Source: Arthrobacter livingstonensis (lineage in GTDB: Bacteria; Actinomycetota; Actinomycetes; Actinomycetales; Micrococcaceae). From it: a DNA stretch of 64,000 bases. This document shows, in pieces, positions 37,291 to 47,205 of this stretch. The DNA is taken from contig NZ_QJVD01000018.1 in the NCBI RefSeq assembly GCF_003219815.1, forward strand, positions 41,313 to 105,312, given 5' to 3'. Under the pieces are notes generated by a model that was given only the letters and a program-made list of their open reading frames with translations, did not search any database and had not been told where the DNA came from. Every line of letters begins with the position of its first letter. The stretch's first letter is position 1. Made by a program: the position numbers and the translations under genes.

Positions 37291-37487
37291 AAACTATGCT
37301 GCCGGCGGGCCATTGTCTACCGCCGTGGCAGGCAGCGCGGGACAAAAGCGCGGACAAGGTTATGGGCAAACTCCCAGTAAAAGCCCTTGAACGCTTCAGC
37401 GCCGGTGGCATAGCTTGGCATAGGCGGCGCCGTCAGGGCGCGGCCTCCACCTGGTGGAGCTTGGACACCAACGAAAGGACACGCGCT

Positions 37488-37713
37488 ATGGCTGTTTTAC
37501 GTTGATTTGGCAAAGGCACTCGACAAGGAATTCGAAGACAAATCGCTGAAGGAGATCCTCGATGCCTCACCCGCCGCCTTGCCAGGCATCATCGATGCCA
37601 AGGCTGCCGCGCTGAAGGAGCTGTTGGGCGTCAAGACCATCCGCGACCTCGGCAGCAACAAGTATTTCGCCGTGGCCGGTGTCCTGGTGGCGCTGGAAGG
37701 CAAGGCCGGCTGA
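37488..37713 (+). pseudogene. Small helical protein gene with a +1 frame interruption
   Basis: A ribosome-site-like AAAGGA precedes ATG 37488, but that frame stops after five codons (MAVLR). The adjacent frame carries a plausible 68-residue helical protein (from VDLAKALDKEF through NKYFAVAGVLVALEGKAG). Removing one T from the TTTT run at 37495-37498 would join them as MAVYVDLAKALDKEF. A TTG at 37507 could start the second frame alone but has no ribosome site. Either a natural frameshift, a sequencing error in the T run, or programmed slippage would explain it. Function unknown. Confidence 0.55.
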
Positions 37714-37730
37714 CCCTAAACTCTCGAAGC

Positions 37731-37780
37731 GGCGGCACACCCACGGCGGCAATTCTCCGCGGTGGGTGTGCCGCCCTTTT
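37731..37780 (+). terminator. Strong terminator before proS
   Basis: A 14-bp perfect inverted repeat (37731-37744 with 37762-37775) with an inner GC-rich stem is followed by CTTTT. It closes the small-gene transcript and insulates proS. Confidence 0.9.
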
Positions 37781-37855
37781 GCCTGAACCGGTAGATTGGT
37801 ACTGGTCCGTCTACCGGTGACGGGTGCCCAACTGCTCAAGAAACGGAAATTTCGC

Positions 37856-39649
37856 GTGGCTCTTCGCCTTTCCACACTCTTCCTTCGCACCCTGCGCGAG
37901 GATCCCGTCGATGCCGAAGTGGACAGCCACAAGCTGCTCCTGCGCGCCGGCTACATCCGCCGCGCCGCCCCGGGCATCTACTCCTGGCTGCCGCTGGGCC
38001 TGCGCGTCCTGCGCAAGGTGGAAGCCATTATTCGCGAGGAAATGGACGCGATCGGCGCCCAGGAAGTCCACTTCCCGGCACTGCTGCCCAAGGAACCTTA
38101 TGAGGTTACCAACCGGTGGCTGGAATACGGTGACGGCATTTTCCGCCTGCAGGACCGCAAGGGCGCCGACTACCTCCTGGCTCCCACCCATGAGGAAATG
38201 TTCACCCTCCTGGTCAAGGACCTCTATTCGTCCTACAAGGACCTGCCCCTGAGCCTGTACCAGATCCAAAACAAATACCGTGACGAGGCCAGGCCGCGTG
38301 CCGGCCTGCTCCGCGGCCGCGAGTTCATCATGAAGGACTCCTACTCCTTCGACATTGACGACGCCGGACTGGACGCCAGCTACGTGGCCCACCGGGGTGC
38401 CTACCTGCGTATCTTTGAGCGGCTGGGCTTGGAAGTCATCCCCGTGGCGGCCACCGCCGGCGCCATGGGAGGGTCCAAGAGCGAAGAATTCCTGCATCCG
38501 ATGGCCATCGGCGAGGACACCTTTGTGCGTTCCGCCGGCGGGTACGCAGCCAACGTCGAAGCTGTCACCACCGTGGTCCCCGAGGACATTGACTTCACCA
38601 ATGCGCCCGCAGCCGTAGTCCGGGATACTCCTGACACGCCCACCATCGACACCCTGGTGGCAGCTGCCAACGAACTCGCGCCGCGCGCCGGCACCGAGTG
38701 GAGCGCCGCAGACACGCTGAAGAACGTCGTGCTGGCCATCGACCTGCCCACCGGCGAACGCCAGATTGTGGTTATTGGCGTCCCCGGCGACCGCGCCGTG
38801 GACCTCAAGCGCATTGAAGCCAACATCGGCGCCCACCTGAGCGTGGGCGGCGAGGTTGGTGTCGAGGCGGCTGGTGAGGCCGACCTGGCGAAGCACCCCG
38901 GGCTCGTCAAGGGTTACATCGGCCCGGGCCTGTCCCTGGACGCCGCCGTGTTGGGCGCCGAGGCATCCACCAAGCTGCGGTTCCTGGTCGACCCCCGGGT
39001 TGTTTCCGGCACCAGCTGGATCACCGGTGCCAACGAACCCGGCAAGCATGTCTTCGGCCTCGTTGCGGGGCGCGACTTCAGCTGGGACGGCACCATTGAG
39101 GCCGTCGAGGTGCGTGAAGGCGATCCCGCTCCGGACGGCTCCGGCCCCCTGGTGGCGGCACGGGGCATTGAGATGGGCCACATCTTCGCCCTTGGCCGCA
39201 AGTATGCCGAGGCCCTGGACCTGAAGGTCCTGGACCAAAACGGCAAGCTCAAGGTGGTCACGATGGGCTCATACGGTATCGGCGTCACCCGCGCCGTCGC
39301 GGCCCTGGCCGAGTCCAACCACGACGACAGGGGCCTGGTCTGGCCCGCGAACGTTGCTCCGGCCGACGTCCATGTGGTCGCCGTCGGCCGCGGCGAGGAG
39401 ATCTTCGCTGCCGCAGCCAAGCTCACCGATGACCTTGAGTCAGCCGGCCTGGACGTCATTTACGACGACCGGCCCAAGGTTTCCCCCGGTGTGAAGTTCG
39501 GCGACGCCGAGCTCCTGGGCGTCCCCGTCATCCTGGCCGTGGGCCGCGGACTCGTGGACGGCGTCGTGGAAATCAAGGACCGCGCCACTGGCCACGCCGA
39601 CAACGTCGCCGTCGAGGATGCCGTCAAGTTCATCCTCGACAAGCAGTAG
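37856..39649 (+). CDS. proS: Prolyl-tRNA synthetase (bacterial type)
   Basis: 597 residues, class II synthetase charging tRNA-Pro. Motif 1 region ([31 protein letters not shown]), motif 2 ([21 protein letters not shown], split by R), an inserted editing (YbaK-like) domain at ~225-400, motif 3 ([14 protein letters not shown]) and a C-terminal anticodon-binding domain. This is the long prokaryotic form with editing. The GTG at 37856 gives the conserved N-terminus; an upstream GTG at 37796 would add 20 unconserved residues. Confidence 0.94.
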   Translation: MALRLSTLFLRTLREDPVDAEVDSHKLLLRAGYIRRAAPGIYSWLPLGLRVLRKVEAIIREEMDAIGAQEVHFPALLPKEPYEVTNRWLEYGDGIFRLQDRKGADYLLAPTHEEMFTLLVKDLYSSYKDLPLSLYQIQNKYRDEARPRAGLLRGREFIMKDSYSFDIDDAGLDASYVAHRGAYLRIFERLGLEVIPVAATAGAMGGSKSEEFLHPMAIGEDTFVRSAGGYAANVEAVTTVVPEDIDFTNAPAAVVRDTPDTPTIDTLVAAANELAPRAGTEWSAADTLKNVVLAIDLPTGERQIVVIGVPGDRAVDLKRIEANIGAHLSVGGEVGVEAAGEADLAKHPGLVKGYIGPGLSLDAAVLGAEASTKLRFLVDPRVVSGTSWITGANEPGKHVFGLVAGRDFSWDGTIEAVEVREGDPAPDGSGPLVAARGIEMGHIFALGRKYAEALDLKVLDQNGKLKVVTMGSYGIGVTRAVAALAESNHDDRGLVWPANVAPADVHVVAVGRGEEIFAAAAKLTDDLESAGLDVIYDDRPKVSPGVKFGDAELLGVPVILAVGRGLVDGVVEIKDRATGHADNVAVEDAVKFILDKQ

Positions 39650-39684
39650 CGATTCCGGGCTGCGGACGCGTCCATACCCTGCCT

Positions 39685-40080
39685 GGGCGTGGTTGCGTCC
39701 GGCTTGCGGACCCGGGTCGGGCGTGGTCGCGTCCGGCCTGCGGACCCGTATTCCCTCGGCCGCTTTCCGGCCAATCGGCCGCGGGCGGCCTCGGCCTCCC
39801 TGACGCGGCCTACGGAAACACGGGCTCCGCCGGCCTTGCGTTGTTCCCGTCACCGCCGCCCCGTGCCGCGCGCAGCGCGCGGCACGGGGCGGCCCTGTGG
39901 TACCAGGCGTCGGAGCCGCTGGTTTTGAAAGTCCGGCGTAAAGGAGACCGTAAGGCCGCCCGGGGCCGTCGGGCTGGGCCCACGGGCGCGAGGGACCCGC
40001 TGCGAGCTTGCGAGCAGTGGGAGCACCCGGGGGATAGCCGGACGTAAAAACAGCGGTCCGGCGCCGGACGCAACCACGGG
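39685..40080. repeat. ~390-bp nested palindromic element (MITE/REP-like)
   Basis: Outer arms: CGTGGTTGCGTCCGGC at 39688-39703 and its exact reverse complement at 40063-40078. Middle arms: 39776-39804 pairs with 39938-39968. Centre: a perfect 15-bp hairpin (39858-39872 with 39876-39890, 3-nt loop). All three share a centre near 39875. A 30-bp direct repeat (39685-39714 and 39719-39748) lies in the left end, and 50-bp repeat copy B (39975-40024) in the right arm. No coding sequence is evident. It fills most of the 523-bp gap between proS and the TauE/SafE gene. Confidence 0.85.
39975..40024 (+). repeat. 50-bp interspersed repeat, copy B
   Basis: An ungapped 50-mer shared with copy A (23843-23892) and copy C (60928-60977); about four differences from C. 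Here it forms part of the right arm of the large palindrome, suggesting that the solo copies are fragments of this element. Confidence 0.85.
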
Positions 40081-40172
40081 CCTGCACCCGAGCCAACCAC
40101 AGCCGCGCATGAGACAGGCTCGACCACCGGACGTCGCCGGCTGGCAGCCCCGATGACAACCGAGAGGAACGC

Positions 40173-40994
40173 ATGATTTCCGGCTTTGAGGACATCACCA
40201 CCGCCACGATCCTCTTGATTCTGGTGGCAGGTTTTGCCGCGGGCTGGATTGACGCCGTCGTGGGTGGGGGAGGGCTGATCCAGCTGCCCGTGATGCTGAT
40301 GATTCCGGGCATTACCCCCGTGCAGGCATTGGCCACCAACAAGATGGGCTCCATCTTCGGCACGGCCACGAGCTCGGTCACGTACTACCGGCGGGTGAGA
40401 CCGGACCTGCGCACAGCGCTGCCGATGGCGGCCGTGGCACTGCTGGGCAGCGTGGGCGGGGCCGTGGTGGCGGCGAGCCTGCCCGGCTCCGTGTTCAAGC
40501 CAATCATCGTGGCGGCCCTCGTGGCCGTCCTGCTGTTCACCGCGTTCAAGCCCGGCATGGGCGAGCTGACGGCGCTGCGGCATTCGGGCCGGCGGCACTA
40601 CGTCCTGGCCGGCTGCATTGGCGCCGTGATCGGCTTTTACGATGGCCTGATTGGTCCGGGCACCGGCTCCTTCCTGGTCATCGCGCTGGTCAGCCTCATG
40701 GGCTACGCATTCCTGGAAGCCAGCGCCAAGGCCAAAATCGTGAACCTGGCCACCAACGCCGGCGCCCTGATGTTCTTCCTGCCGCACGGCTCATTGCTGT
40801 GGGGGGTGGGCCTGGTGCTCGGCCTCGCGAACATGGCCGGCGGCTACCTCGGCGCCCGGACAGCCGTGAAACAAGGCAGCAAGTTCATTCGGATCGTGTT
40901 GCTGGCGGTCGTTGCCGTACTCATTGTGAAACTGGGCATTGACGTCTGGAACGAAAACGGTGTGGGTGCCTGGGCCGCCACGATGCTGGGCTAG
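40173..40994 (+). CDS. TauE/SafE family membrane transporter
   Basis: 273 residues with about eight hydrophobic segments and the internal duplication of the TauE/SafE (DUF81) family: AGWIDAVVGGGGLIQLPVMLM in the first half and GFYDGLIGPGTGSFLVIALV in the second. The family exports sulfite, sulfoacetate or other anions; the substrate cannot be told. GAGAGGAA lies before the ATG. It converges with the phosphotransferase gene, stops 4 bp apart. Confidence 0.88.
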   Translation: MISGFEDITTATILLILVAGFAAGWIDAVVGGGGLIQLPVMLMIPGITPVQALATNKMGSIFGTATSSVTYYRRVRPDLRTALPMAAVALLGSVGGAVVAASLPGSVFKPIIVAALVAVLLFTAFKPGMGELTALRHSGRRHYVLAGCIGAVIGFYDGLIGPGTGSFLVIALVSLMGYAFLEASAKAKIVNLATNAGALMFFLPHGSLLWGVGLVLGLANMAGGYLGARTAVKQGSKFIRIVLLAVVAVLIVKLGIDVWNENGVGAWAATMLG

Positions 40995-40998
40995 GCGG

Positions 40999-41991
40999 CT
41001 AATCGAGCGTTTTCAGGTCGTGTGCGGCAGGCAGGCCCGGCAGGGACCTTCCCGCCATGGTGCCGGCAACCCACAGGGACCGCTGGGCGTCGCCGTCGTG
41101 GCCCGGCGTCTCCAGGTACGAAAGCGCGTTTTCCACTTCCCGGACCACGGCCCACGCAGCGGCGACCCCGCTGTCCAGCCCTGCTGCCGCGGCCAACTCT
41201 GAACAACGACGCCGGAGCCCGGCTTCGGCGTTCCGGCGCGGCAAGTCCTGCAGCCGGTTCCACAGGCACGGTGCCACGGCAAATTCCACGTCGCCAATCT
41301 GTGCCTGCGGGTCGATGCCCAGGTAGCCGGTGCCGTCCAGGGACGCCAGGATGTTCAGGTAATGCAGGTCCGTGTGGACCAGGACGTCATGGGCCTCGCG
41401 GCGGGAAACGGCCCCACGCGTTTGGCAAACCTCCAGCGCAGCCTCCAACAGCCACTGCGGAAAGGGCCCGTCGAGATCATTCCAGCGGGCGGGGAGTTCG
41501 TCGCAGTACCTTTCGGCGGTGGCGGCAACGTGGGGCATTTGGGTCCAGCCGGGCCGGCTGTCCGGCTCTATCGAAAGTTGCCGGACCAGACCGCCCCACA
41601 CATCCACGGCCTCGTCCATGGGGACCTTGATTAGCGACTTCTGTGCGTCCAACCGTGCAATGACCATGGAACAGGTGGCGGTGTCCTGCTCCATGATCTG
41701 CACCATGCCGTGGCCGTTCCACAAAGACAGCGCAATCGGTTCCAGCACGGCTTCGTCAAAAGGAAAGGCGATTTTCAGGGCGGCAGCCGTCCCGTCTCCG
41801 CGTTTCACCGGCACCACGATCCCGGTGTGGCCGTTCCACGGTGGAGCCCCTGGAAGAAGGTCCACGGAGAGATTCCAGCGCCGCACGGCAAGGCTGATGA
41901 GGGCGGGAAGTTCGGCCAGCCACGCACGTCCCTCGGGGCTGCGGGCGTGGCGCCGGCGCAGGTCTTCGGGGATGTCAACGGTGGCGGGCAT
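40999..41991 (-). CDS. Aminoglycoside/hydroxyurea-type antibiotic phosphotransferase
   Basis: 330 residues resembling APH(6)/streptomycin 6-kinase proteins (APH_6_hur family). It has the start LPGAPPWNGHTGIVVPVKRGDGTAAALKIAF with the ATP-site Lys, the Brenner catalytic motif VHTDLHYLNIL, and the metal-binding GIDPQAQIGDVEFAVAP. Such chromosomal genes are frequent in actinobacteria and often do not confer resistance; the natural substrate is unknown. It is adjacent to a convergent TauE gene and downstream of a VIT-type gene on the same strand. Confidence 0.82.
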   Translation of the reverse strand: MPATVDIPEDLRRRHARSPEGRAWLAELPALISLAVRRWNLSVDLLPGAPPWNGHTGIVVPVKRGDGTAAALKIAFPFDEAVLEPIALSLWNGHGMVQIMEQDTATCSMVIARLDAQKSLIKVPMDEAVDVWGGLVRQLSIEPDSRPGWTQMPHVAATAERYCDELPARWNDLDGPFPQWLLEAALEVCQTRGAVSRREAHDVLVHTDLHYLNILASLDGTGYLGIDPQAQIGDVEFAVAPCLWNRLQDLPRRNAEAGLRRRCSELAAAAGLDSGVAAAWAVVREVENALSYLETPGHDGDAQRSLWVAGTMAGRSLPGLPAAHDLKTLD

Positions 41992-42006
41992 GCAGCCAGC
42001 CTATCG

Positions 42007-42738
42007 TCAGCCCACCAGTCCGCTGGCGCCGAGCAGGCGGCCGATCGCAAACGTGACGGCCAGGGCCAGGGCGCCGCCGAGAACCACCCGGGATGCGGCA
42101 CGGATTTTGGAGCCGCCGCCTATTCTGGCGCCGATCCATCCGGTGATGGCCAGCGCGGCCAGGACCACAATAAACGTCACCGGGACGCGGGCGGTGGAGG
42201 GTGGGAGCAGGATGGCCAGCATGGGCAGGACGGCGCCCAGGGTGAAGGCAATGGCCGAGGCAAACGCCGCGTGCCAGGGGCTGACGACGTCGTCCTCGTC
42301 GAGGTTCAACTCGGCGGCCAGGTGGGCGCCCAGGGAGTCGTGTGCTGTCAATTCGTGGGCCACCAGCGCGGCCGTGTCGCGGGAGAGCCCCTTGTCTTCG
42401 TAGAGCGTGGCTAGCCCGGCCAGGTTCCGTTCGGGCCGCAGCGCCAGGTCCAGACGCTTTTCTTCGATCATGGACCTTTGGCTGTCTCTCTGGCTGCTGA
42501 CGGAAACGTATTCGCCCAGGGCCATGGAGATGGCACCGCCCACCAGGGCAGCCATGCCGGCGGTGACGATTGGCCCGGTGGCCGCCGTCGCGCCGGCAAC
42601 GCCGACCACCACGGCGGCCACGGAGACAATGCCGTCATTGGCCCCGAGTACGCCGGCCCGCAGCCAGTTCAAACGCTGGGCAATTTCCGCCGTGCGTGGC
42701 AGGCGCGGCCGGATACCCAATTCTTCTGCACGCTTCAT
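42007..42738 (-). CDS. VIT1/CCC1 family membrane transporter
   Basis: 243 residues with five membrane helices and the family signatures NWLRAGVLGANDGIVSVAAVVVGVAGA and GGAISMALGEYVSVSSQRDSQRSMIEEK. A charged cytoplasmic loop of ~70 residues follows helix 2, as in iron/manganese-exporting vacuolar transporters. It probably moves Fe2+ or Mn2+ out of the cytoplasm. ATG 42738 starts the conserved part; an upstream frame to 42825 adds an unconserved 29 residues. The ribosome site is weak. Confidence 0.88.
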   Translation of the reverse strand: MKRAEELGIRPRLPRTAEIAQRLNWLRAGVLGANDGIVSVAAVVVGVAGATAATGPIVTAGMAALVGGAISMALGEYVSVSSQRDSQRSMIEEKRLDLALRPERNLAGLATLYEDKGLSRDTAALVAHELTAHDSLGAHLAAELNLDEDDVVSPWHAAFASAIAFTLGAVLPMLAILLPPSTARVPVTFIVVLAALAITGWIGARIGGGSKIRAASRVVLGGALALAVTFAIGRLLGASGLVG

Positions 42739-42843
42739 GCTTTCAAGCAAAGCACCGCCGGGAACCGGCCGCCAGCAAGGTGAGGATGTCCTCGCTGAGG
42801 CGTGCCTATCCTGTGGCCGCGTCATGTCACGGGCGTAGTGGCC

Positions 42844-44859
42844 TCAGGGACTGGCCGGCACGGAAGTCGGGGCGGTGCCCGGGGCGGAAGCCGGCACGCC
42901 GGCGACGCCGGGAAGCGGCTCGACGCCTCCGCCCCATTCCTGAACATTCGCCACAGATCCCACCAGCCCGGCAACCGCGATTTCACGCAGGCTCAACACC
43001 CGGGCAACTGACGGTGTGGCCGCCGTGGCACTGGTCTCGGTGCGGGAGGACAAGCCGGCGGCGTCCTTTGCCGGCGCGCTGAGGGAAGCCACATCGCCAT
43101 AAACAAGGACCAGCTGACGTTCCAATTTCGTCAAGGCAGCTGTCGGCGCCTCCGTAAACGCCGGATCGAGGACAAACCCGGGTACAAGGGAGACAACGCG
43201 CAGGCACCGGCGCGCCAGCTCGCTGTTGAGGAGATCCAGCCGGTCCTGGTGGTCGGTGGCCAGTTCCACGGCGCGGCTGAGTTCCGGCTCGGCCAGGCGC
43301 GATCCGGAGACCTGGTAGGCGTACACGGCCTCCTGCTCGGCCCGGGCCGCGGCGGCGAGTGCGGCGTCGGCGCTGACCCCGGGCGGTGGTTCCTTCGTTG
43401 ACTTGCAGGCCGGAACGGTGTCCGTTACCGGTTCCACAGTGAGAAGGTAGGGCGACTGCGGGGAGGGCTTGCCAAGCAGCGCGTCCAGGGCGGAAGCCTG
43501 CAGCAGCCTATTTGCGCCCGCGGCGGCAAACAGCCTGCCCATGGCGCCTTCCGCAGTCAGGGACTGTGCCAGCAGGCTGTTGGCGCTGCTGGCAAGGGCC
43601 TCCGCGAATCCGACAGTGGTGACACGGGCTGCGGTCGAGGCCGGTGCCGTGCTGACTGCCGTCTGGCGTCCTGCCAGCGCCGCCAGCTGCAGCCCCAGGT
43701 CTTTGGAACTCTGTTGCAGGAGTGACTTGGCGGCCGTGCCCGGCTCGGCATCGCGCACGTTCTGCGCCTGCGCCAGCAGGGCCGCTGTCTGCACCCAGGA
43801 CTGTTCCCGGTTGATTTCGGTGGCCGATGGACCGCCCGCCGCGTCCTGCCCGGCGATCACCGTCCCCAGGCCCAGCACCATGGCAGCAATGAGGGCGAGG
43901 AACAACAACGCGCGCACCCACGCCCACCCGGTTGTCCGGCCCTTGGCCGCCGGTGCTGAGGTGACCGTTGCCTGACCGGAAGTTGCGTCCGCGGCCGGTT
44001 CCGGAAGTTCATCCGTCATTGCAACACCAGAAACGGCGGGGGCGGGGGTGCCATCTTCGGCCAGCCGTCTTGCGCGGCGGGTCAGTGGGGCTGGTCCAGA
44101 ATTCGTTTCCGTTGCCGGCCCTGCGTCGGCATCATCCGTACTGGTTTCGGCCTCTGCCTCGATGGTGCCTCCCGCGGTGCCCCCTGCATTGTCGGCAGCG
44201 TCAGTGGCCACCTCGTCTGCTGCCGAACCGGGAGCCGCTTCACTATCCAGTGTGCCAGGGTGTCCGGCGTTACCAACAGCGCCGCCAGGGTGTTTGGTGT
44301 TGGTCTCCGCGTCGGCTGCGCAATCTGTGGTGCCGTCCGCCACGCCGGCCGTGGACCTGGCTGTGTCGTCTGGCCCGGACGCGGGCCCGGGGGTCTCGTC
44401 GGAAGTTTCCCCGCCGTCCCTGTCGGCCGCCGGCACCGGGGAGGATTTAACCTCCGCCGCGTCGGAACTGTCCCAGCCGTCCCTGTCGGCCGCCGAAGCT
44501 GGGGCTTCTTCCCCATCGGTCGTGTCGGGCAGGCCAGCCAGAGGGGCGGGTGGGGACTGCCCCGGGAGGTGAGTTTCGGCGTCGTCTGTGGCCGGCAGGT
44601 CTGCATCTGCGGACTGCTTGCCGGCAACCGGGGGACCGACAACCAGGCCGTCAGCCCCGATCACCAGGAGTCCTTGCGTGGCGGACGCTTGCACGGGCGC
44701 ACCGACGGGGGAGGAGGCGCGGCGGGGTCCCGTCCGCAATGGCCGGGCCGCAGGTTTCAGGGACAATGCGGCGGCGTCACCGGGCAGGGAACCGCCGGAA
44801 GGGTCCGTGGCGGACTCGGCTGCGGATGCGGAATTAGTCACAACTGTTGATGATCTCAT
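42844..44859 (-). CDS. DUF4439 ferritin-like protein with long acidic disordered N-terminus
   Basis: 671 residues. Residues ~1-305 are low-complexity, Ala/Asp/Glu/Gly/Thr-rich and acidic, with two related ADRDGW/ADRDGG units. One membrane helix follows (~310-336, VRALLFLALIAAMVLGLGTVIAG). A helical extracytoplasmic region comes next, and a DUF4439-like ferritin fold (~500-555, AARAEQEAVYAYQV...ATDHQDRLDLLNSELARRC). Inside-to-outside topology is predicted. Function is unknown; the ferritin-like helices retain E and H residues that could bind metal. ATG 44859 has GAGGA upstream. It is divergent from rimP. Confidence 0.78.
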   Translation of the reverse strand: MRSSTVVTNSASAAESATDPSGGSLPGDAAALSLKPAARPLRTGPRRASSPVGAPVQASATQGLLVIGADGLVVGPPVAGKQSADADLPATDDAETHLPGQSPPAPLAGLPDTTDGEEAPASAADRDGWDSSDAAEVKSSPVPAADRDGGETSDETPGPASGPDDTARSTAGVADGTTDCAADAETNTKHPGGAVGNAGHPGTLDSEAAPGSAADEVATDAADNAGGTAGGTIEAEAETSTDDADAGPATETNSGPAPLTRRARRLAEDGTPAPAVSGVAMTDELPEPAADATSGQATVTSAPAAKGRTTGWAWVRALLFLALIAAMVLGLGTVIAGQDAAGGPSATEINREQSWVQTAALLAQAQNVRDAEPGTAAKSLLQQSSKDLGLQLAALAGRQTAVSTAPASTAARVTTVGFAEALASSANSLLAQSLTAEGAMGRLFAAAGANRLLQASALDALLGKPSPQSPYLLTVEPVTDTVPACKSTKEPPPGVSADAALAAAARAEQEAVYAYQVSGSRLAEPELSRAVELATDHQDRLDLLNSELARRCLRVVSLVPGFVLDPAFTEAPTAALTKLERQLVLVYGDVASLSAPAKDAAGLSSRTETSATAATPSVARVLSLREIAVAGLVGSVANVQEWGGGVEPLPGVAGVPASAPGTAPTSVPASP

Positions 44860-45010
44860 GATGTCCTCGCCCAATGCACGCCAAGGGCTTCCATTTCACG
44901 GCGGAAAGGTCCATTATGCGTTCTTACTCACAGCAAAAACGTTCAGCGGCACACTGTGAAACTCGGTAGTGTAGATATCCACAACATCATTTAAGGGAGG
45001 CGGTCGTTCC

Positions 45011-45640
45011 ATGGCCAAGCCGGATAGGCCCAAAGCGGCCCGAAGCTCGGGGAACTTTCACTCGGTCGTCGACCCCATCGCCGAAGCACACAGGCTCAAC
45101 GCGCTGTTGTCACCGACCGTGGCGGCAGCCGGACTTTTCCTGGAAGATATCAAGGTCCAAATGGCAGGCGCGCACCGGACTGTCTCCGTGGTGGTTGACC
45201 TTCCTGAAACCGAAACCGGCGGTGTTGGCCTGGACGCCATTGCCAGGGTCTCCAAGGCGCTTTCCGAAACCATGGACACGGACCCCAACGACGACGGCCA
45301 ACCCTATGACCTGGAAATTTCCTCTCCCGGTGCGACCCGGCCGTTGACGGAACCGCGCCACTGGCGCCGCGCCCTGGGGCGCATGGTCAAGGTCAACGCC
45401 GTCGACCGGGAAAACCTCATGGGGCGCATTCTGGCCGTAGACGACGACGGCGTGCAGCTGTTGCCGGAACTGCCCGTTAAAAAGGGTATGAAGCCCAAGC
45501 AGGGGGAGCCCGAAAAGGTGTTGTTTTCTTCCATCCGCCGCGGCGTGGTGGAAATAGAGTTTGCTCGCCTGGACGAGGCCGAGCTTGATTTGGAATTTGA
45601 ACCGACCGGCGGCGACGCGGTCGATGGAGAGGAAAGCTGA
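45011..45640 (+). CDS. rimP: Ribosome maturation factor RimP
   Basis: 209 residues. It assists 30S subunit assembly. N-terminal alpha/beta domain (~20-110) with [23 protein letters not shown] and the [24 protein letters not shown] region, then the C-terminal Sm-like barrel (~115-200). The tail is acidic. AGGGAGG precedes the ATG. It is the first gene of the conserved rimP-nusA-ylxR-infB cluster, with nusA starting 3 nt after its stop. Confidence 0.94.
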   Translation: MAKPDRPKAARSSGNFHSVVDPIAEAHRLNALLSPTVAAAGLFLEDIKVQMAGAHRTVSVVVDLPETETGGVGLDAIARVSKALSETMDTDPNDDGQPYDLEISSPGATRPLTEPRHWRRALGRMVKVNAVDRENLMGRILAVDDDGVQLLPELPVKKGMKPKQGEPEKVLFSSIRRGVVEIEFARLDEAELDLEFEPTGGDAVDGEES

Positions 45641-45642
45641 CC

Positions 45643-46614
45643 ATGGACATCGATATGAGCGCGCTGCGAATACTGGAGCGCGAACGCGAAATCCCCTTGG
45701 ATCTGCTGATCCCCACCATTGAGCAGGCCCTGCTCATGGCCTACCACAAGTCACCGGGCGCCATCGAGGACTCCCGCGCCGAACTGGACCGCAAGAGCGG
45801 CCACGTCACCATCTGGGCCGCCGAGCTGGACGAGGATGGCGAACGGATCGGCGAATTTGACGACACGCCTGCCGGCTTTGGCCGCATCGCCGCCAGCACC
45901 GCCCGCCAGATCATTTTGCAGCGCCTGCGTGATGTCGAGGACGACAATGTGCTGGGCGAGTTCCGCGGCAAGGAAGGCGAGCTGGTCGCCGGCCAGATCC
46001 AGCAGGGCAACAACCCGAACATGATTCAGGTCAATCTTGGAAGTGTCGAGGGCGTGCTGCCGCCCAACGAACAGGTTCCCGGTGAAAGCTACCGCCACGG
46101 AAACCGTCTGCGTGCCTTCGTGGTCGACGTGCACCGTGGACTTAAAGGCCCCTCCATTACGCTGTCCCGCTCCCACCCCGGGCTGGTCCGCAAGCTCTTC
46201 GAAATGGAAGTTCCGGAAATTGCGGACAACACCGTGGAGATTGTGGCCCTGGCCCGCGAAGCCGGCCACCGCACCAAGATGGCCGTCAAGGCCAACAAGG
46301 GCGGGGTCAACGCTAAGGGTGCGTGCATTGGTGAAATGGGTTCGCGCGTGCGTGCGGTCATGACTGAACTGAACGATGAAAAGATTGACATCGTCGACTT
46401 CAGTGAGGATCCGGCCACATTCATCGCCAATTCACTGTCCCCATCCAAGGTGATTTCCGTCACCATCGTGGACGAGGACGCGCGCTCGGCCCGCGTGGTG
46501 GTTCCCGATTATCAGCTGTCGCTGGCCATCGGCAAGGAGGGGCAGAACGCCCGCCTGGCCGCCAAGCTCACCGGTTGGCGCATTGACATCAGTTCCGACG
46601 CCGCCGCTGAATAG
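45643..46614 (+). CDS. nusA: Transcription termination/antitermination factor NusA
   Basis: 323 residues, the short actinobacterial form without C-terminal acidic repeats. N-terminal RNA-polymerase-binding domain (~1-100), S1 domain (~105-175, [20 protein letters not shown]), KH1 (~210-270, [24 protein letters not shown] split by loops) and KH2 (~285-323, [27 protein letters not shown]). It modulates pausing, termination and rRNA antitermination. Confidence 0.95.
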   Translation: MDIDMSALRILEREREIPLDLLIPTIEQALLMAYHKSPGAIEDSRAELDRKSGHVTIWAAELDEDGERIGEFDDTPAGFGRIAASTARQIILQRLRDVEDDNVLGEFRGKEGELVAGQIQQGNNPNMIQVNLGSVEGVLPPNEQVPGESYRHGNRLRAFVVDVHRGLKGPSITLSRSHPGLVRKLFEMEVPEIADNTVEIVALAREAGHRTKMAVKANKGGVNAKGACIGEMGSRVRAVMTELNDEKIDIVDFSEDPATFIANSLSPSKVISVTIVDEDARSARVVVPDYQLSLAIGKEGQNARLAAKLTGWRIDISSDAAAE

Positions 46615-46696
46615 GTAGCGGACCTCCAGCGCGCTAGAATAGGAATGACCGGGCTCAAGGGCAGTCTGTGACCAAAATTTCTAAGGCATCGCACAG

Positions 46697-47044
46697 TTGG
46701 TAAAGAACGCCGTAAAAGCAGGAGGCACTGCCTCCGACTTTACCGGGGCCGTGCGGACCTGTATTGGTTGCAGGCAAACCGCCGCCCGGCAACAATTAGT
46801 ACGACTGGTAAGGTCAACCAGCGGATCCGGTGAACCGGAAGCGCTGGTTGATTTACGACGTCGTATGCCTGGCCGGGGAGCGTGGCTGCACCCCAGTCCG
46901 GACTGTTTGCAGTTGGCAATCAAACGCCGTGCCATTGGGCGGGCCCTTCCGGGCATCACCAATGCGGGCGATCTTGAAACGCAGCTTGCAAATGTGTCAC
47001 GAGACGGCATCCAATCAATACGAACCGATATTGTCCCTTTGTGA
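46697..47044 (+). CDS. ylxR: YlxR (DUF448) family RNA-binding protein
   Basis: 115 residues. The YlxR core has [19 protein letters not shown] and the [12 protein letters not shown] motif, with a basic surface suited to RNA. It lies between nusA and infB, as in most Gram-positive genomes. The start is uncertain: TTG 46697 has a TAAGG site ~11 nt upstream, and a later start closer to VRTCIGC is possible because the family begins there. Confidence 0.88.
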   Translation: MVKNAVKAGGTASDFTGAVRTCIGCRQTAARQQLVRLVRSTSGSGEPEALVDLRRRMPGRGAWLHPSPDCLQLAIKRRAIGRALPGITNAGDLETQLANVSRDGIQSIRTDIVPL

Positions 47045-47205
47045 AAGCGGGTCAGAAAACCGATGGAAACCCGATGAGTACCCAGCGATGAGTGCCCAAA
47101 AATGAGCATCTTCATGCTCACTCACGCCGCCCATTCCGACATGGAATGTTGCAGTAAGAATTAAGCGGTTCGTACCTGTCCGGTGCGGGCCGAGACAGGA
47201 GAAAT

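Noticed and set aside
40999-41991. Acquired antibiotic-resistance gene
   Set aside because: The APH(6)-like gene sits among ordinary chromosomal genes with no mobile-element ends; such intrinsic kinases are common in actinobacteria and resistance cannot be inferred.
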